From positions 642 through 11,421 of the forward strand of contig DJIE01000050.1 in NCBI GenBank assembly GCA_002433465.1: DNA of 10,780 bases, read 5' to 3'. The stretch comes from Salinisphaera sp. UBA6602. Lineage in GTDB: Bacteria > Pseudomonadota > Gammaproteobacteria > Nevskiales > Salinisphaeraceae. The position numbers and the translations under genes were made by a program. Under the pieces are notes generated by a model. The model did not search any database. It saw only the letters and a program-made list of their open reading frames with translations, and was not told the origin of the DNA. Positions 1 to 6,814 of this stretch are shown here, piece after piece. Each line of letters starts with the position of its first letter. Position 1 is the stretch's first letter.

Positions 1-545
1 ATCGCCATGCCGCCCCAGCCGCAGCCGATATCGAGCACGCGATCGCCCGGCTCGAGACAGAGCTTGCGCGCGATATGGCGACACTTGGCCTGCTGGGCCG
101 CTTCCAGGTCCATGTCGGGGCTTTCGAAATAGGCACAGGAATAGTGCATCTCACTATCGAGAAAGCGTGCGAACAGTTCGTGATCGATATCGTAGTGGTG
201 CCTGACGTTGCGTCGTGAGCGCAGCCGCGAATTGGCTTCGCGAAGCCCGCGCAGCGCATGGCGCGCCAGATCGAGGATGGGGTTGGAACCGAACTTGTCC
301 GCGTTCGTGAAATACAGCTCGAAAACTGCCAGCAGGCCGCCCTCGCCCGGCCACCAGTCACCGTCCATATAGGCTTCGCCGAAAGCCATTTCCGGATCCG
401 AGAGCAGCCGCGCCAGTACCTTGCGTTCGCGCAGATGGATATGCGCTGTAGGCGGCCCCTGGCCGATGATCCGCGTGTTTGTATCCGGGAAGTGCACGAC
501 GAGCGTGCCTTGAGCGATCAACCGGTCGAAAAACCGTGTCTTCAT
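1..545 (-). CDS. cfa: Cyclopropane-fatty-acyl-phospholipid synthase, N-terminal part (runs off the window)
   Basis: Family function: transfers a methylene group from S-adenosylmethionine to cis double bonds of phospholipid acyl chains at the inner membrane, usually as a stress or stationary-phase change. Only the first 181 residues are in the window (E. coli Cfa is about 380). The start is the ATG at 545-543, preceded by GGGG; no better in-frame start is seen. Residues 115-160 match the Cfa region before the SAM fold ([31 protein letters not shown]). The SAM motif [11 protein letters not shown] is at 170-179. Residues 15-65 resemble the lipid-binding N-terminal region of Cfa. The gene is divergent from the universal stress protein gene across an AT-rich spacer with direct repeats. 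The catalytic C-terminal half is not visible, so activity cannot be judged. The family call is strong; the exact subfamily is not determined. Confidence 0.93.
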   Translation of the reverse strand, partial: MKTRFFDRLIAQGTLVVHFPDTNTRIIGQGPPTAHIHLRERKVLARLLSDPEMAFGEAYMDGDWWPGEGGLLAVFELYFTNADKFGSNPILDLARHALRGLREANSRLRSRRNVRHHYDIDHELFARFLDSEMHYSCAYFESPDMDLEAAQQAKCRHIARKLCLEPGDRVLDIGCGWGGMA

Positions 546-600
546 GATGTCCCCGCCCTGGCCGGACGACGCATGCGCGACGCCCGACCGCGTTCTCATG

Positions 601-650
601 CCTGCATAAATATTACACAGTCATCTTTTACCTGCATATTACACAATCAT
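601..650. repeat. AT-rich pair of imperfect direct repeats in the cfa/usp divergent spacer
   Basis: Copy 1 (601-624) reads CCTGCAT, then AAAT, then ATTACACAGTCAT. Copy 2 (631-650) reads CCTGCAT directly followed by ATTACACAATCAT. The copies match at 19 of 20 shared positions, and copy 1 has a 4-bp insertion. Read on the - strand each copy contains TGTGTAATAT, which resembles an extended -10 element pointing at cfa. The block is clearly AT-rich in a GC-rich region. It may be tandem operator sites or a duplicated promoter for cfa. The regulator is unknown. Confidence 0.5.
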
Positions 651-741
651 AAAACATGCCCGATTTCCATTGCGCACACGCTTTTCATGCACGCTCGGGC
701 GTGTACTCTGGAGCCAAGCCGGTTTCACAAGGAGAAAGATG

Positions 742-1182
742 ATGTTCAACGCCATCGTCGTCGCGGTCGACGGCTCCGAGCACTCGAAACGCGCCATCGA
801 TATCGCAGCCGATATGGGCCAGCGCTACGACGCTGCGGTGCACGTGGTGCATATTCCTCAACATACCGGGCACGAAAAGACGCTCGCGCTCGGCGGCGCG
901 GCGATCACCCTGCAGCCCTCCCGGGCCGAACTGGAAGCCGCGGGCGAATCGGTCGTAGCGGCCGCGCGCAGCCTGCTCGAGGCTGCCGGATGCAAGAAAA
1001 TCGAAACCGAGATACTGGGCGGAGACCCGGCCCAGCAGATCGTAGCCGCTGCCAAGCGCGTCGACGCCGATCTGATCATCATGGGCCGCCGTGGACTCAG
1101 TGATTTCACCGGCCTGGTGATCGGCAGCACGTCGCACAAGGTCGCGCATCTGGCGCCCTGTGCCTGCCTGACCACGCGTTAG
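742..1182 (+). CDS. Universal stress protein, ATP-binding type
   Basis: Small cytoplasmic stress protein of the UspA superfamily, 146 residues, a typical single-domain length. It opens with the family beta-1 segment (AIVVAVDGSEHS, residues 4-15). Near the C-terminus it has the ATP-binding pattern G-x2-G-x9-G-S (G115, G118, G128, S129), which marks the nucleotide-binding branch rather than the UspA branch that lacks it. The final strand CACLTTR is also typical. Two adjacent in-frame ATGs exist at 739 and 742. The AAGGAG at 729-734 sits 7 nt from the second but only 4 nt from the first, so I prefer 742. Longer extension to 670 has no ribosome site. The gene stands alone between cfa (divergent) and the CDP-alcohol transferase (convergent). 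Its client process is unknown; pairing with cfa fits a membrane or oxidative stress response but is inference. Confidence 0.93.
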   Translation: MFNAIVVAVDGSEHSKRAIDIAADMGQRYDAAVHVVHIPQHTGHEKTLALGGAAITLQPSRAELEAAGESVVAAARSLLEAAGCKKIETEILGGDPAQQIVAAAKRVDADLIIMGRRGLSDFTGLVIGSTSHKVAHLAPCACLTTR

Positions 1183-1297
1183 ACAAAAACTTGTCCGGCG
1201 GCTGCGCGCCGCAAGGCGCATGGGACAGCGCGGGTTGCCAAGCCCGGGCGGCCCGCGGTCGCTTGCGTGCTCGTCGGCCTGGGCGGTCGAATCAGGG

Positions 1298-2053
1298 CTA
1301 GTCGGCGCCGGCGATGGGCGCATGCGCACGGCGCAGCAGCCATAGGATATCCCGGCCGAACGACAGCAACAGTAGCGCCAGCGCGACTAGCAGCGCCACG
1401 CGGGCCACGGGCGGCGTGACCACCGGCAACAGACAGAGCATGAGCGTCGCGCCCGGCCACACGCAGCCGGTCTTGCGCAGCACAGAAGGCGGCAACGGCC
1501 GTTTGAGCGCCGGGAACAGCATCTGCGCCGCTATGAAGATATAGCGCGCCAGCCCAATCGCCAGCACCCATGGACCGGCCTTGCCCAGCGCAACAACCAC
1601 GAGCGACAAGACCAGCAGGAAGAACGCATCGAGCTCCATATCGAAACGGGCGCCGAAGGCACCGCTGCTGCCGGTGCGGCGCGCCACCCAACCGTCTACC
1701 CCGTCCAGCAGCAAACAGCCGATCGCCATGGCGACAAATACATGAACGTGTTCGCTCAAGAACATGGGGAACAGGCCGGCACCGGCGAGAAGCATGACGA
1801 TCGCGCCGCGTAGCAGCGTAATCCGATTGGCCCAGCCGAACGGCCGTGGCCAGGCCGAGCGGCGGACATAGAGCAGCGCGGCCAGGGCCAGATAAAGTCC
1901 GGCTACGGTCAAGCGGAGCGCCGCCGGGCCTGCCAGCGCGTAAAGCAACACCTCCATGACCACGCCAAGCGCGGTGAAACCGAACAGCAACTCGATCACC
2001 GCGGCGCGCGCATCGTCGCCCTGCGAAGACAGCAAACGGCCGTGCTCGCGCAC
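1298..2053 (-). CDS. CDP-alcohol phosphatidyltransferase family integral membrane protein
   Basis: Family reaction: transfer of a phosphatidyl or related group from a CDP-linked donor to an alcohol, with release of CMP, at the cytoplasmic membrane (PgsA, PssA and related enzymes). The full signature D-x2-D-G-x2-A-R-x8-G-x3-D-x3-D is present with D117, D120, D138 and D142, so the metal site looks intact. Several hydrophobic segments lie on both sides (roughly residues 18-42, 45-64, 82-115, 143-165, 190-240). The acceptor alcohol cannot be read from sequence. The open frame continues to a TTG at 2254, but that extension is Arg/Pro-rich, has no placed ribosome site and crosses a palindrome. I therefore chose GTG 2053 (251 residues); the start is uncertain and GTG 2140 is an alternative. 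It is divergent from the dehydrogenase-to-flippase operon and is probably functionally tied to it. Confidence 0.85.
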   Translation of the reverse strand: MREHGRLLSSQGDDARAAVIELLFGFTALGVVMEVLLYALAGPAALRLTVAGLYLALAALLYVRRSAWPRPFGWANRITLLRGAIVMLLAGAGLFPMFLSEHVHVFVAMAIGCLLLDGVDGWVARRTGSSGAFGARFDMELDAFFLLVLSLVVVALGKAGPWVLAIGLARYIFIAAQMLFPALKRPLPPSVLRKTGCVWPGATLMLCLLPVVTPPVARVALLVALALLLLSFGRDILWLLRRAHAPIAGAD

Positions 2054-2223
2054 GTTGGTACTGACCGCACGCGGGCTTCCCGGGACGCGCGGAAAAGTCG
2101 CTGGTCGCTGCAAAGGCGTGATGCGGGTTACATTTCGCACTTGGGTTCTTACTCGTGGGCAGCGCACGGGGGCGCCGGTAGGCCTTTCGCGGGGCTGGCG
2201 CAACCCACCCGCCGCGTTGACGA

Positions 2224-2235
2224 GTTTACGTAAAC
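2224..2235. promoter_or_regulatory. Perfect 12-bp palindrome GTTTACGTAAAC, candidate operator
   Basis: GTTTACGTAAAC is its own reverse complement. It lies in the 216 bp divergent spacer, 34 bp upstream of the dehydrogenase ATG at 2270. A TTGACG hexamer (2217-2222) lies just before it on the + strand, but I find no convincing -10 at standard spacing. The core TTTACGTA recurs at 7798-7805 in the spacer between the reductase and GTP cyclohydrolase II genes. The binding protein is unknown. Confidence 0.45.
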
Positions 2236-2269
2236 CTGTCTCCTTTCGTTGCAATTGTATGACATACGC

Positions 2270-3250
2270 ATGACCGACCGTTTTGCCCGTGCCCTATGGC
2301 TGGAGCCGCCCAACGCCTGTGCGCTGCACCGGCAGCCGTTGCCCGAACGCGCGCCCGGACAGCTGCTTGTACGCAGCCGTTACTCGGCGGTAAGCCGCGG
2401 TACCGAAACACTGGTGTTCTCCGGCGCGGTGCCTGAAAGCGAATACGAACGCATGCGCGCACCGTTTCAGTCGGGCAGCCTGCCGGGCCCCGTCAAGCAT
2501 GGGTATGCCAACGTCGGCGTCGTCGAAGAAGGCCCCGAAGACTGGCTGGGCCGCGAGGTGTTCTGCCTTTATCCGCATCAGACACGCTACGTCGTGGACG
2601 TCGACGCGGTCGTGGCGTTGCCTGCCGACGTGCCCGCAGCACGCGCCGTGCTCGCTGCGAATATGGAAACCGCGGTGAACGCCCTCTGGGATGCCGGCAT
2701 CGGCGTGGGCGACCGCGTCAGCGTGATCGGCGCGGGGGTAATCGGCGCTCTGATTGCCGGTCTTGCGGCCGGTATCCCGGGCACCGCCGTCGAACTGGTC
2801 GATATCGACCCCGACAAGGGCGCGCTGGCGCAGGCCCTCGGCGTGGCCTTCCGACGGCCCGACGCAGCGACTGGCGATCGCGACGTGGTCGTACATGCCA
2901 GTGCGAGCAGTGCAGGCCTGGACACGGCGATTGCGCTGGCCGGCTTCGAAGCCACGGTGCTGGAAATGAGCTGGTATGGTGCTACGCCGGTCACCGTGGG
3001 TCTGGGCGGCGCATTTCATTCCCAGCGGCTGACGCTGCGTTCGAGCCAGGTGGGTGCGGTATCGCCCAGCCGGCGTTCGCGGCGCGATCACGGCTCGCGT
3101 CTGGCGCTGGCCGTCTCGCTGCTTGCCGATGCCCGCTTCGATGCCCTCTTTGAAGCCAAGGACGCCGCCTTCGACGATCTGCCGTCGGTCATGCATCGTC
3201 TGGCATCGCCGGCCGATAACAGCCTGTGCCAGCGCATCCGCTACGACTGA
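2270..3250 (+). CDS. Medium-chain dehydrogenase/reductase (COG1063-like), zinc ligands not apparent
   Basis: NAD(P)-dependent oxidoreductase of the MDR superfamily, 326 residues from ATG 2270. The N-terminal GroES-like domain holds YSAVSRGTETLVF (38-50), where catalytic-zinc enzymes have a Cys, and GPVKHGYANVGVVEEG (73-88), where they have a GHE motif. The usual Cys and Glu ligands are absent, so this looks like a zinc-independent or altered MDR. The Rossmann segment is clear: VSVIGAGVIGALIAG at 150-164, followed by ELVDID (175-180), whose acidic residue favours NAD. The layout recalls BchC-type dehydrogenases, but no photosynthesis genes are present. No good ribosome site precedes ATG 2270 or the alternative TTG 2249; a leaderless or near-leaderless message is possible. 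It is the first gene of the operon, 39 bp before the PTPS-like gene. The substrate is unknown. Confidence 0.82.
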   Translation: MTDRFARALWLEPPNACALHRQPLPERAPGQLLVRSRYSAVSRGTETLVFSGAVPESEYERMRAPFQSGSLPGPVKHGYANVGVVEEGPEDWLGREVFCLYPHQTRYVVDVDAVVALPADVPAARAVLAANMETAVNALWDAGIGVGDRVSVIGAGVIGALIAGLAAGIPGTAVELVDIDPDKGALAQALGVAFRRPDAATGDRDVVVHASASSAGLDTAIALAGFEATVLEMSWYGATPVTVGLGGAFHSQRLTLRSSQVGAVSPSRRSRRDHGSRLALAVSLLADARFDALFEAKDAAFDDLPSVMHRLASPADNSLCQRIRYD

Positions 3251-3289
3251 CCGGGCGTTTTTCTCTAGCAATCAAGATAAGGACTGAAT

Positions 3290-3688
3290 ATGTTCAGCCT
3301 CACCGTTCGCGATCATTTCATGATCGCCCATAGTTTTACCGGCGAAATCTTCGGCCCGGCCCAGCACACCCACGGCGCGACCTATGTGGTGGACGTATCC
3401 TTCATGCGCGCCGAACTCGATGAAAGCGACCTGGTCATCGATATCGGCCTCGCCAGCGACGCCCTCAAGCGGACCCTGGCGGAGCTGAACATGCGCAATC
3501 TCGACGACGTCGACGAATTCAACGGCCGCAATACCACCACCGAATTCCTGGCCAAGGTCGTATTCGATCGGCTGCGCAGCGCCATCCATGCCGGCGAGCT
3601 GGGCAGCACGGCCACCGCCCTTGCCGCCATGCGCGTCACCCTGGCGGAATCGCATATCGCCTGGGCGAGCTACGAGGGCAACGTGTGA
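3290..3688 (+). CDS. 6-pyruvoyl-tetrahydropterin synthase/QueD-like protein with altered active site
   Basis: T-fold protein of the COG0720 family, 132 residues, close to normal family length. Family members convert dihydroneopterin triphosphate to 6-pyruvoyl- or 6-carboxy-tetrahydropterin. Family landmarks: IAHSF with the first zinc His (H14), FGPAQHTHGATYVVDV (21-36), LVIDIG (48-53), NTTTEFLA (81-88), and the pterin-anchoring Glu in LAESHIAWASYEG (E120). Departures: the catalytic Cys of C-x3-H-G-H is missing (Ala at that position), HGH reads HGA, and the Asp-His of the LDHxxLN motif reads Asn67-Met68. Classical synthase chemistry is therefore unlikely, although pterin binding may persist. 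The start ATG has AAGGA at 3279-3283, spaced 6 nt. The stop overlaps the next gene's GTG. It may be a divergent enzyme or binding protein that acts with the neighbouring glycosyltransferase. Confidence 0.85.
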   Translation: MFSLTVRDHFMIAHSFTGEIFGPAQHTHGATYVVDVSFMRAELDESDLVIDIGLASDALKRTLAELNMRNLDDVDEFNGRNTTTEFLAKVVFDRLRSAIHAGELGSTATALAAMRVTLAESHIAWASYEGNV

Positions 3689-4728
3689 GGCAGGTTTCGT
3701 TCCTGGTGGCCGGCGCGATCGACCAGCCCACCGGCGGCTATTTCTACGATCGCGCCATCGTCGGGGGCCTCAGGTCGGACGGCATCGACGTCGACGTTAT
3801 CGAACTCGACGGCGTATTTCCGGTTCCGGATAGCGCCGCGGTAAGCGCCCTCGACCGGGCGCTGGCGGCCTGTGCGCCGAATACGTCGATCGTTATCGAC
3901 GGCCTTGCCGCCGGCGGGCTGCCCGAGGTGGTCGAACGGCATGCCGCCAACCGCTCGCTCGTGGTGCTGGTACACCATCCGCTCTGCGACGAGACCGGGC
4001 TGGCAGCCGATACCCGGCAACGCCTGCTTGAGGCCGAGCGTCGCACGTTGGCCTGCGCGGCCCGTGTGGTGGTCACCAGCCAGTTCACCGCGCGCCGGCT
4101 GGTCGCCCTCAACCTCGCCGAAGAAAGCCGTATCACGGTCGTCGAACCCGGTGTGCGGCCGGCCATACAGGCACGAACCGCCTCGCAAGGGCCCTGTCGT
4201 CTGCTATGCGTGGCCAGCCTGACCCCGCGCAAGGGCCATCGCCTGCTCGTGGAGGCGCTGGCTCAGGTCGCCGATCTCGACTGGCGCTGCGATTTCGTCG
4301 GCGACGATCAGCGCGACGCCAACGAAGCCCGGGCCGTGCGCGAAGCCATCGAGCACCACGGCCTTGCCGAGCGCATTCGCGTGCACGGCCCGCAGGATAG
4401 CGAGTCAATAGACGCGCACTATGCCGCTGCCGATGTCTTCGTGCTCGCCTCCTACTACGAAGGCTATGGCATGGTCATCGACGAAGCCGTGGCCCACGGG
4501 CTGCCGATCGTAACCACCACCGGCGGCGCGCTGGCCGATACCTTTCCCACCGGCGCGGGCATGTCGGTGGCGCCGGGCGATGCGAACGCGCTGGCACAGG
4601 CGCTGCGCACGCTCATCGACGACGCCGAACAGCGGGGCTGCGCGGCGGCCGCCGCGCGCAGCGCGCGCGCACGTCAGCGCGATTGGCCCGCGGTCGCGCG
4701 CCGATTCGCGGCGGTGCTCGCGTCATGA
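3685..4728 (+). CDS. Glycosyltransferase family 4 (GT-B fold)
   Basis: Retaining glycosyltransferase that uses a nucleotide-sugar donor, 347 residues. The N-terminal half starts with a Rossmann strand (VSFLVAG) and GGYFYDRAIVGGL (17-29), the acceptor-side glycine-rich loop. The C-terminal GT4 domain begins near CVASLTPRKGH (175-185), continues with DFVGDD (203-208) and HYAAADVFVLASYYEGYG (245-262), and carries the donor-binding E-x7-E pair E259/E267, followed by GLPIVTTTGGALAD (272-285). There is no signal peptide, so it should be cytoplasmic or membrane-peripheral. The GTG start at 3685 overlaps the upstream TGA (GTGA) and GAGGG lies at 3674-3678, which indicates translational coupling. Its own TGA overlaps the methyltransferase ATG. 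The acceptor is unknown; the neighbourhood suggests a pterin-like or lipid acceptor, which is inference. Confidence 0.9.
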   Translation: MRQVSFLVAGAIDQPTGGYFYDRAIVGGLRSDGIDVDVIELDGVFPVPDSAAVSALDRALAACAPNTSIVIDGLAAGGLPEVVERHAANRSLVVLVHHPLCDETGLAADTRQRLLEAERRTLACAARVVVTSQFTARRLVALNLAEESRITVVEPGVRPAIQARTASQGPCRLLCVASLTPRKGHRLLVEALAQVADLDWRCDFVGDDQRDANEARAVREAIEHHGLAERIRVHGPQDSESIDAHYAAADVFVLASYYEGYGMVIDEAVAHGLPIVTTTGGALADTFPTGAGMSVAPGDANALAQALRTLIDDAEQRGCAAAAARSARARQRDWPAVARRFAAVLAS

Positions 4729-5570
4729 CCGAATCCACCCCGCACAGCCACTTCGAAGCCGACTGGCTGAGCTTGCGCGAGCCCGTCGATCATCGAGCCC
4801 GTGCCGAATCGCTCACCGAAGCCGCTGCCCACTGGCTGGCCCAGCGCGCTTCGAGCGAACACCGGATCGTGGACCTGGGCGCCGGGCGCGGGTCCAACCT
4901 GCGTTATCTCGCCTCGCGGCTGGCTCGATCGCAACACTGGCGGCTTATCGATCACGATCCCGCCTTGCTCGGCGCAGCACAGCGCGACGCGGCCACGCTC
5001 GTCGACCCGGCCGGCGCGCCCATCACCATCGAAACCGATACGCTGGACCTCAATCACGCCCGTTTCGAAGCCGCCCTCGACGGCGCCGAGCTAGTCACGG
5101 CCTCGGCATTGTTCGACCTGGTCACCCGCGAATGGATCGAGCGCCTCGCCCGTGCCTGTGCCGACCGCTCGGCGGCCGTCCTGTTCGTGCTGAGCATCGA
5201 CGGGTGCATCGACCTCACGCCCGCGATCGCCGACGATGAGTTCGTCACCGATCTTCTGGCCGCCCATCAGCGCCGGGACAAGAGCTTTGGCACCGCCCTC
5301 GGCGCCGACGCGCCCACCGTGCTGCGCCAGGCGTTCGAAGCCCTGGGCTACGATGTAAGTCTGGCCGCCAGCCCATGGCATATCGATGCCCGCGACGCCG
5401 AGCTCGGCGCGGCGTTGATCGAAGGCTGGCGCAGCGCCGCGCGTGAACAGGCGCCCGATGCCGGCGCCCGGATCGATGCCTGGGCGCGCGCACGTACAAG
5501 CGCGCTCAGGGCGAACGCGCTGGTCATCCGTGTCGGCCACCAGGATCTGTTCGCCACGCCCGGGCCATGA
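4725..5570 (+). CDS. Class I SAM-dependent methyltransferase
   Basis: Predicted Rossmann-fold methyltransferase, 281 residues. Motif I is IVDLGAGRGSNLRYLA (48-63). The acidic end of strand 2 is LIDHD (74-78), expected to bind the SAM ribose. A later LVTASALFDLVTREWIERL segment (positions about 121-139) fits motif IV and the following helix. The C-terminal part, with SPWHIDARDAELGAALIEGW near 221-240, lacks a substrate motif I can name. ATG 4725 overlaps the glycosyltransferase TGA as ATGA; upstream in-frame starts would lie deep within that gene, so the coupled ATG is chosen. Its own stop again overlaps the next ATG. O-, N- or C-methylation cannot be told from sequence. It probably modifies the same product as the adjacent glycosyltransferase. 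Confidence 0.88.
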   Translation: MTESTPHSHFEADWLSLREPVDHRARAESLTEAAAHWLAQRASSEHRIVDLGAGRGSNLRYLASRLARSQHWRLIDHDPALLGAAQRDAATLVDPAGAPITIETDTLDLNHARFEAALDGAELVTASALFDLVTREWIERLARACADRSAAVLFVLSIDGCIDLTPAIADDEFVTDLLAAHQRRDKSFGTALGADAPTVLRQAFEALGYDVSLAASPWHIDARDAELGAALIEGWRSAAREQAPDAGARIDAWARARTSALRANALVIRVGHQDLFATPGP

Positions 5571-6544
5571 GCCGTTCGGCTTGGGGTACCGGGCTGCGTG
5601 CGCTGACCACGCTCGTTGTACTTGCGGCGGTACTCTGGCAAATCGACGCGGGCGCGGTAACGCGGCAGCTCCACGACCTGCGCTACCCATGGCTTGCCGC
5701 CGCACTCGCACTCACCGTGCCGCAGGTAGCGATCTCGGCCTGGCGCTGGCGACTTACGGCCGGCTGCATGGGCCTGACCCTGTCGCTGGGTGCAGCGATT
5801 CGCGAATATTATCTTGCCACCTTCTTGAATCAGATCCTGCCGGGCGGCGTACTCGGCGACGCCAATCGTGCCTGGCGCCACGCGCGCGGCGATGCCGACA
5901 CCGTCGCCGCCTGGCATGCCGTATTCATCGAGCGCTTTTCCGGCCAGCTGTCGCTCGTGCTCGTTACCGTGGCGGCGTTCTGGCAGTCGCCGCTGCTTGC
6001 CCGGGGCATGGCAGCGCGCTTTTCCACGGCCCCCATCAGCACGCCGTCGGGCATGGCCGTGGCCGTCACGCTTGCGTTGCTGATCGCGGCGAGCGCCGCG
6101 CTGGCCTGGCGTAATGCCCGTGTCGCTGCAGCAATCAACGCCTTCGCAACAAACCTGCGGCGTAGCCTGCTCTCGCGCCACGTCTGGCCGGCTCAGTTCG
6201 CCAGTTCACTGATCGTAGTCGCAAGCTATATCGGCGTATTTCTGCTCTGTGCCCAGGCCATCGATCTGACCACACCGGTCAGCACGCTGGTCTGGCTAAT
6301 ACCGCCGGTGCTTCTCGTAATGGCGCTGCCGCTGTCAATCGCCGGATGGGGCCTGCGCGAGGGCGCGGCCGCGCTGGTCTGGTCACTGGCCGGACTGCCC
6401 GCCCACGAGGGCGTCGCGCTGTCGCTGTGTTACGGCGTGCTGGTGCTCGTGTCCAGCATGCCTGGCGCGCTCGTACTCGCCTGGCCCAGAGATGGGCGGC
6501 TGAGTGCTGGCAACACGAAAATCAAGGCGGACATTCGCAAATAA
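5567..6544 (+). CDS. Flippase-like integral membrane protein (LPG_synthase_TM / UPF0104 / YbhN family)
   Basis: Polytopic inner-membrane protein of 325 residues with the family's conserved segments: FLNQILPGGVLGDANRAWR (86-104), FIERFSGQ (120-127) and LSIAGWGLREGAA (256-268). Hydrophobic stretches lie near 12-25, 41-58, 126-140, 163-180, 208-230, 240-258 and 285-306. The family is the membrane half of lysyl-phosphatidylglycerol synthase MprF and also occurs as stand-alone proteins next to glycosyltransferases, where a lipid-flipping role is proposed. No lysyl-transferase domain is fused here. ATG 5567 overlaps the methyltransferase stop (ATGA). It is the last gene of the operon and ends in TAA at 6542-6544. 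I infer that it moves or anchors the glycosylated, methylated product; direct evidence is lacking. Confidence 0.87.
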   Translation: MSRSAWGTGLRALTTLVVLAAVLWQIDAGAVTRQLHDLRYPWLAAALALTVPQVAISAWRWRLTAGCMGLTLSLGAAIREYYLATFLNQILPGGVLGDANRAWRHARGDADTVAAWHAVFIERFSGQLSLVLVTVAAFWQSPLLARGMAARFSTAPISTPSGMAVAVTLALLIAASAALAWRNARVAAAINAFATNLRRSLLSRHVWPAQFASSLIVVASYIGVFLLCAQAIDLTTPVSTLVWLIPPVLLVMALPLSIAGWGLREGAAALVWSLAGLPAHEGVALSLCYGVLVLVSSMPGALVLAWPRDGRLSAGNTKIKADIRK

Positions 6545-6814
6545 GTCCGGATGCCGATGGCGGGCTAATCCTTGTTCCATAGACGTCGTGGCGGTGCCTG
6601 GTGCCTGGATTCAACGGCTCCGTTCTTGAAGAGCAACCGCATATTCCCTGGATTGCACAGATGACCAAGCGCGCCACCTGCATCAGGCAATACCGAACCA
6701 GCGCAAATTGCTGTCTTTGATCCGTGTGATCGGCGTCGATCGCCTACTACGGCCAACTCAGCGCATCGACGCAATCTGCGGATATCAGCCGGCGTTATTC
6801 GCGTACCGAGGTTT
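6545..6814. other. 270-bp spacer between convergent genes, no recognised gene
   Basis: The flippase-like gene (+) and the reductase gene (-) converge on this stretch. Its codon pattern does not look like that of the neighbouring genes, and its base composition appears less GC-biased. Short frames read through on both strands, but none matches a family I know. I see no strong hairpin with a T-tract, tRNA or repeat. It could be the remnant of a lost gene. Confidence 0.4.

Noticed and set aside
258..1103. Long + strand open frame (281 codons) across cfa, the spacer and the universal stress gene
   Set aside because: It overlaps two well-supported genes in other frames, runs through the divergent promoter spacer and has an Arg-rich low-complexity translation typical of a shadow frame.
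1183..1297. Rho-independent terminator between the universal stress gene and the CDP-alcohol transferase gene
   Set aside because: Several GC-rich self-complementary stretches exist (for example around 1197-1215) but none is followed by a T-run, and such pairing is common in DNA of this composition.
2054..2254. N-terminal extension of the CDP-alcohol transferase to TTG 2254
   Set aside because: The added 67 residues are Arg/Pro-rich with rare codons, have no placed ribosome site and cross the palindrome. A shorter start is more likely, though not proven.
2294..3271. 325-codon - strand frame opposite the MDR dehydrogenase
   Set aside because: The + strand frame has clear MDR and Rossmann motifs; the antisense translation matches no family and is a GC-rich shadow.
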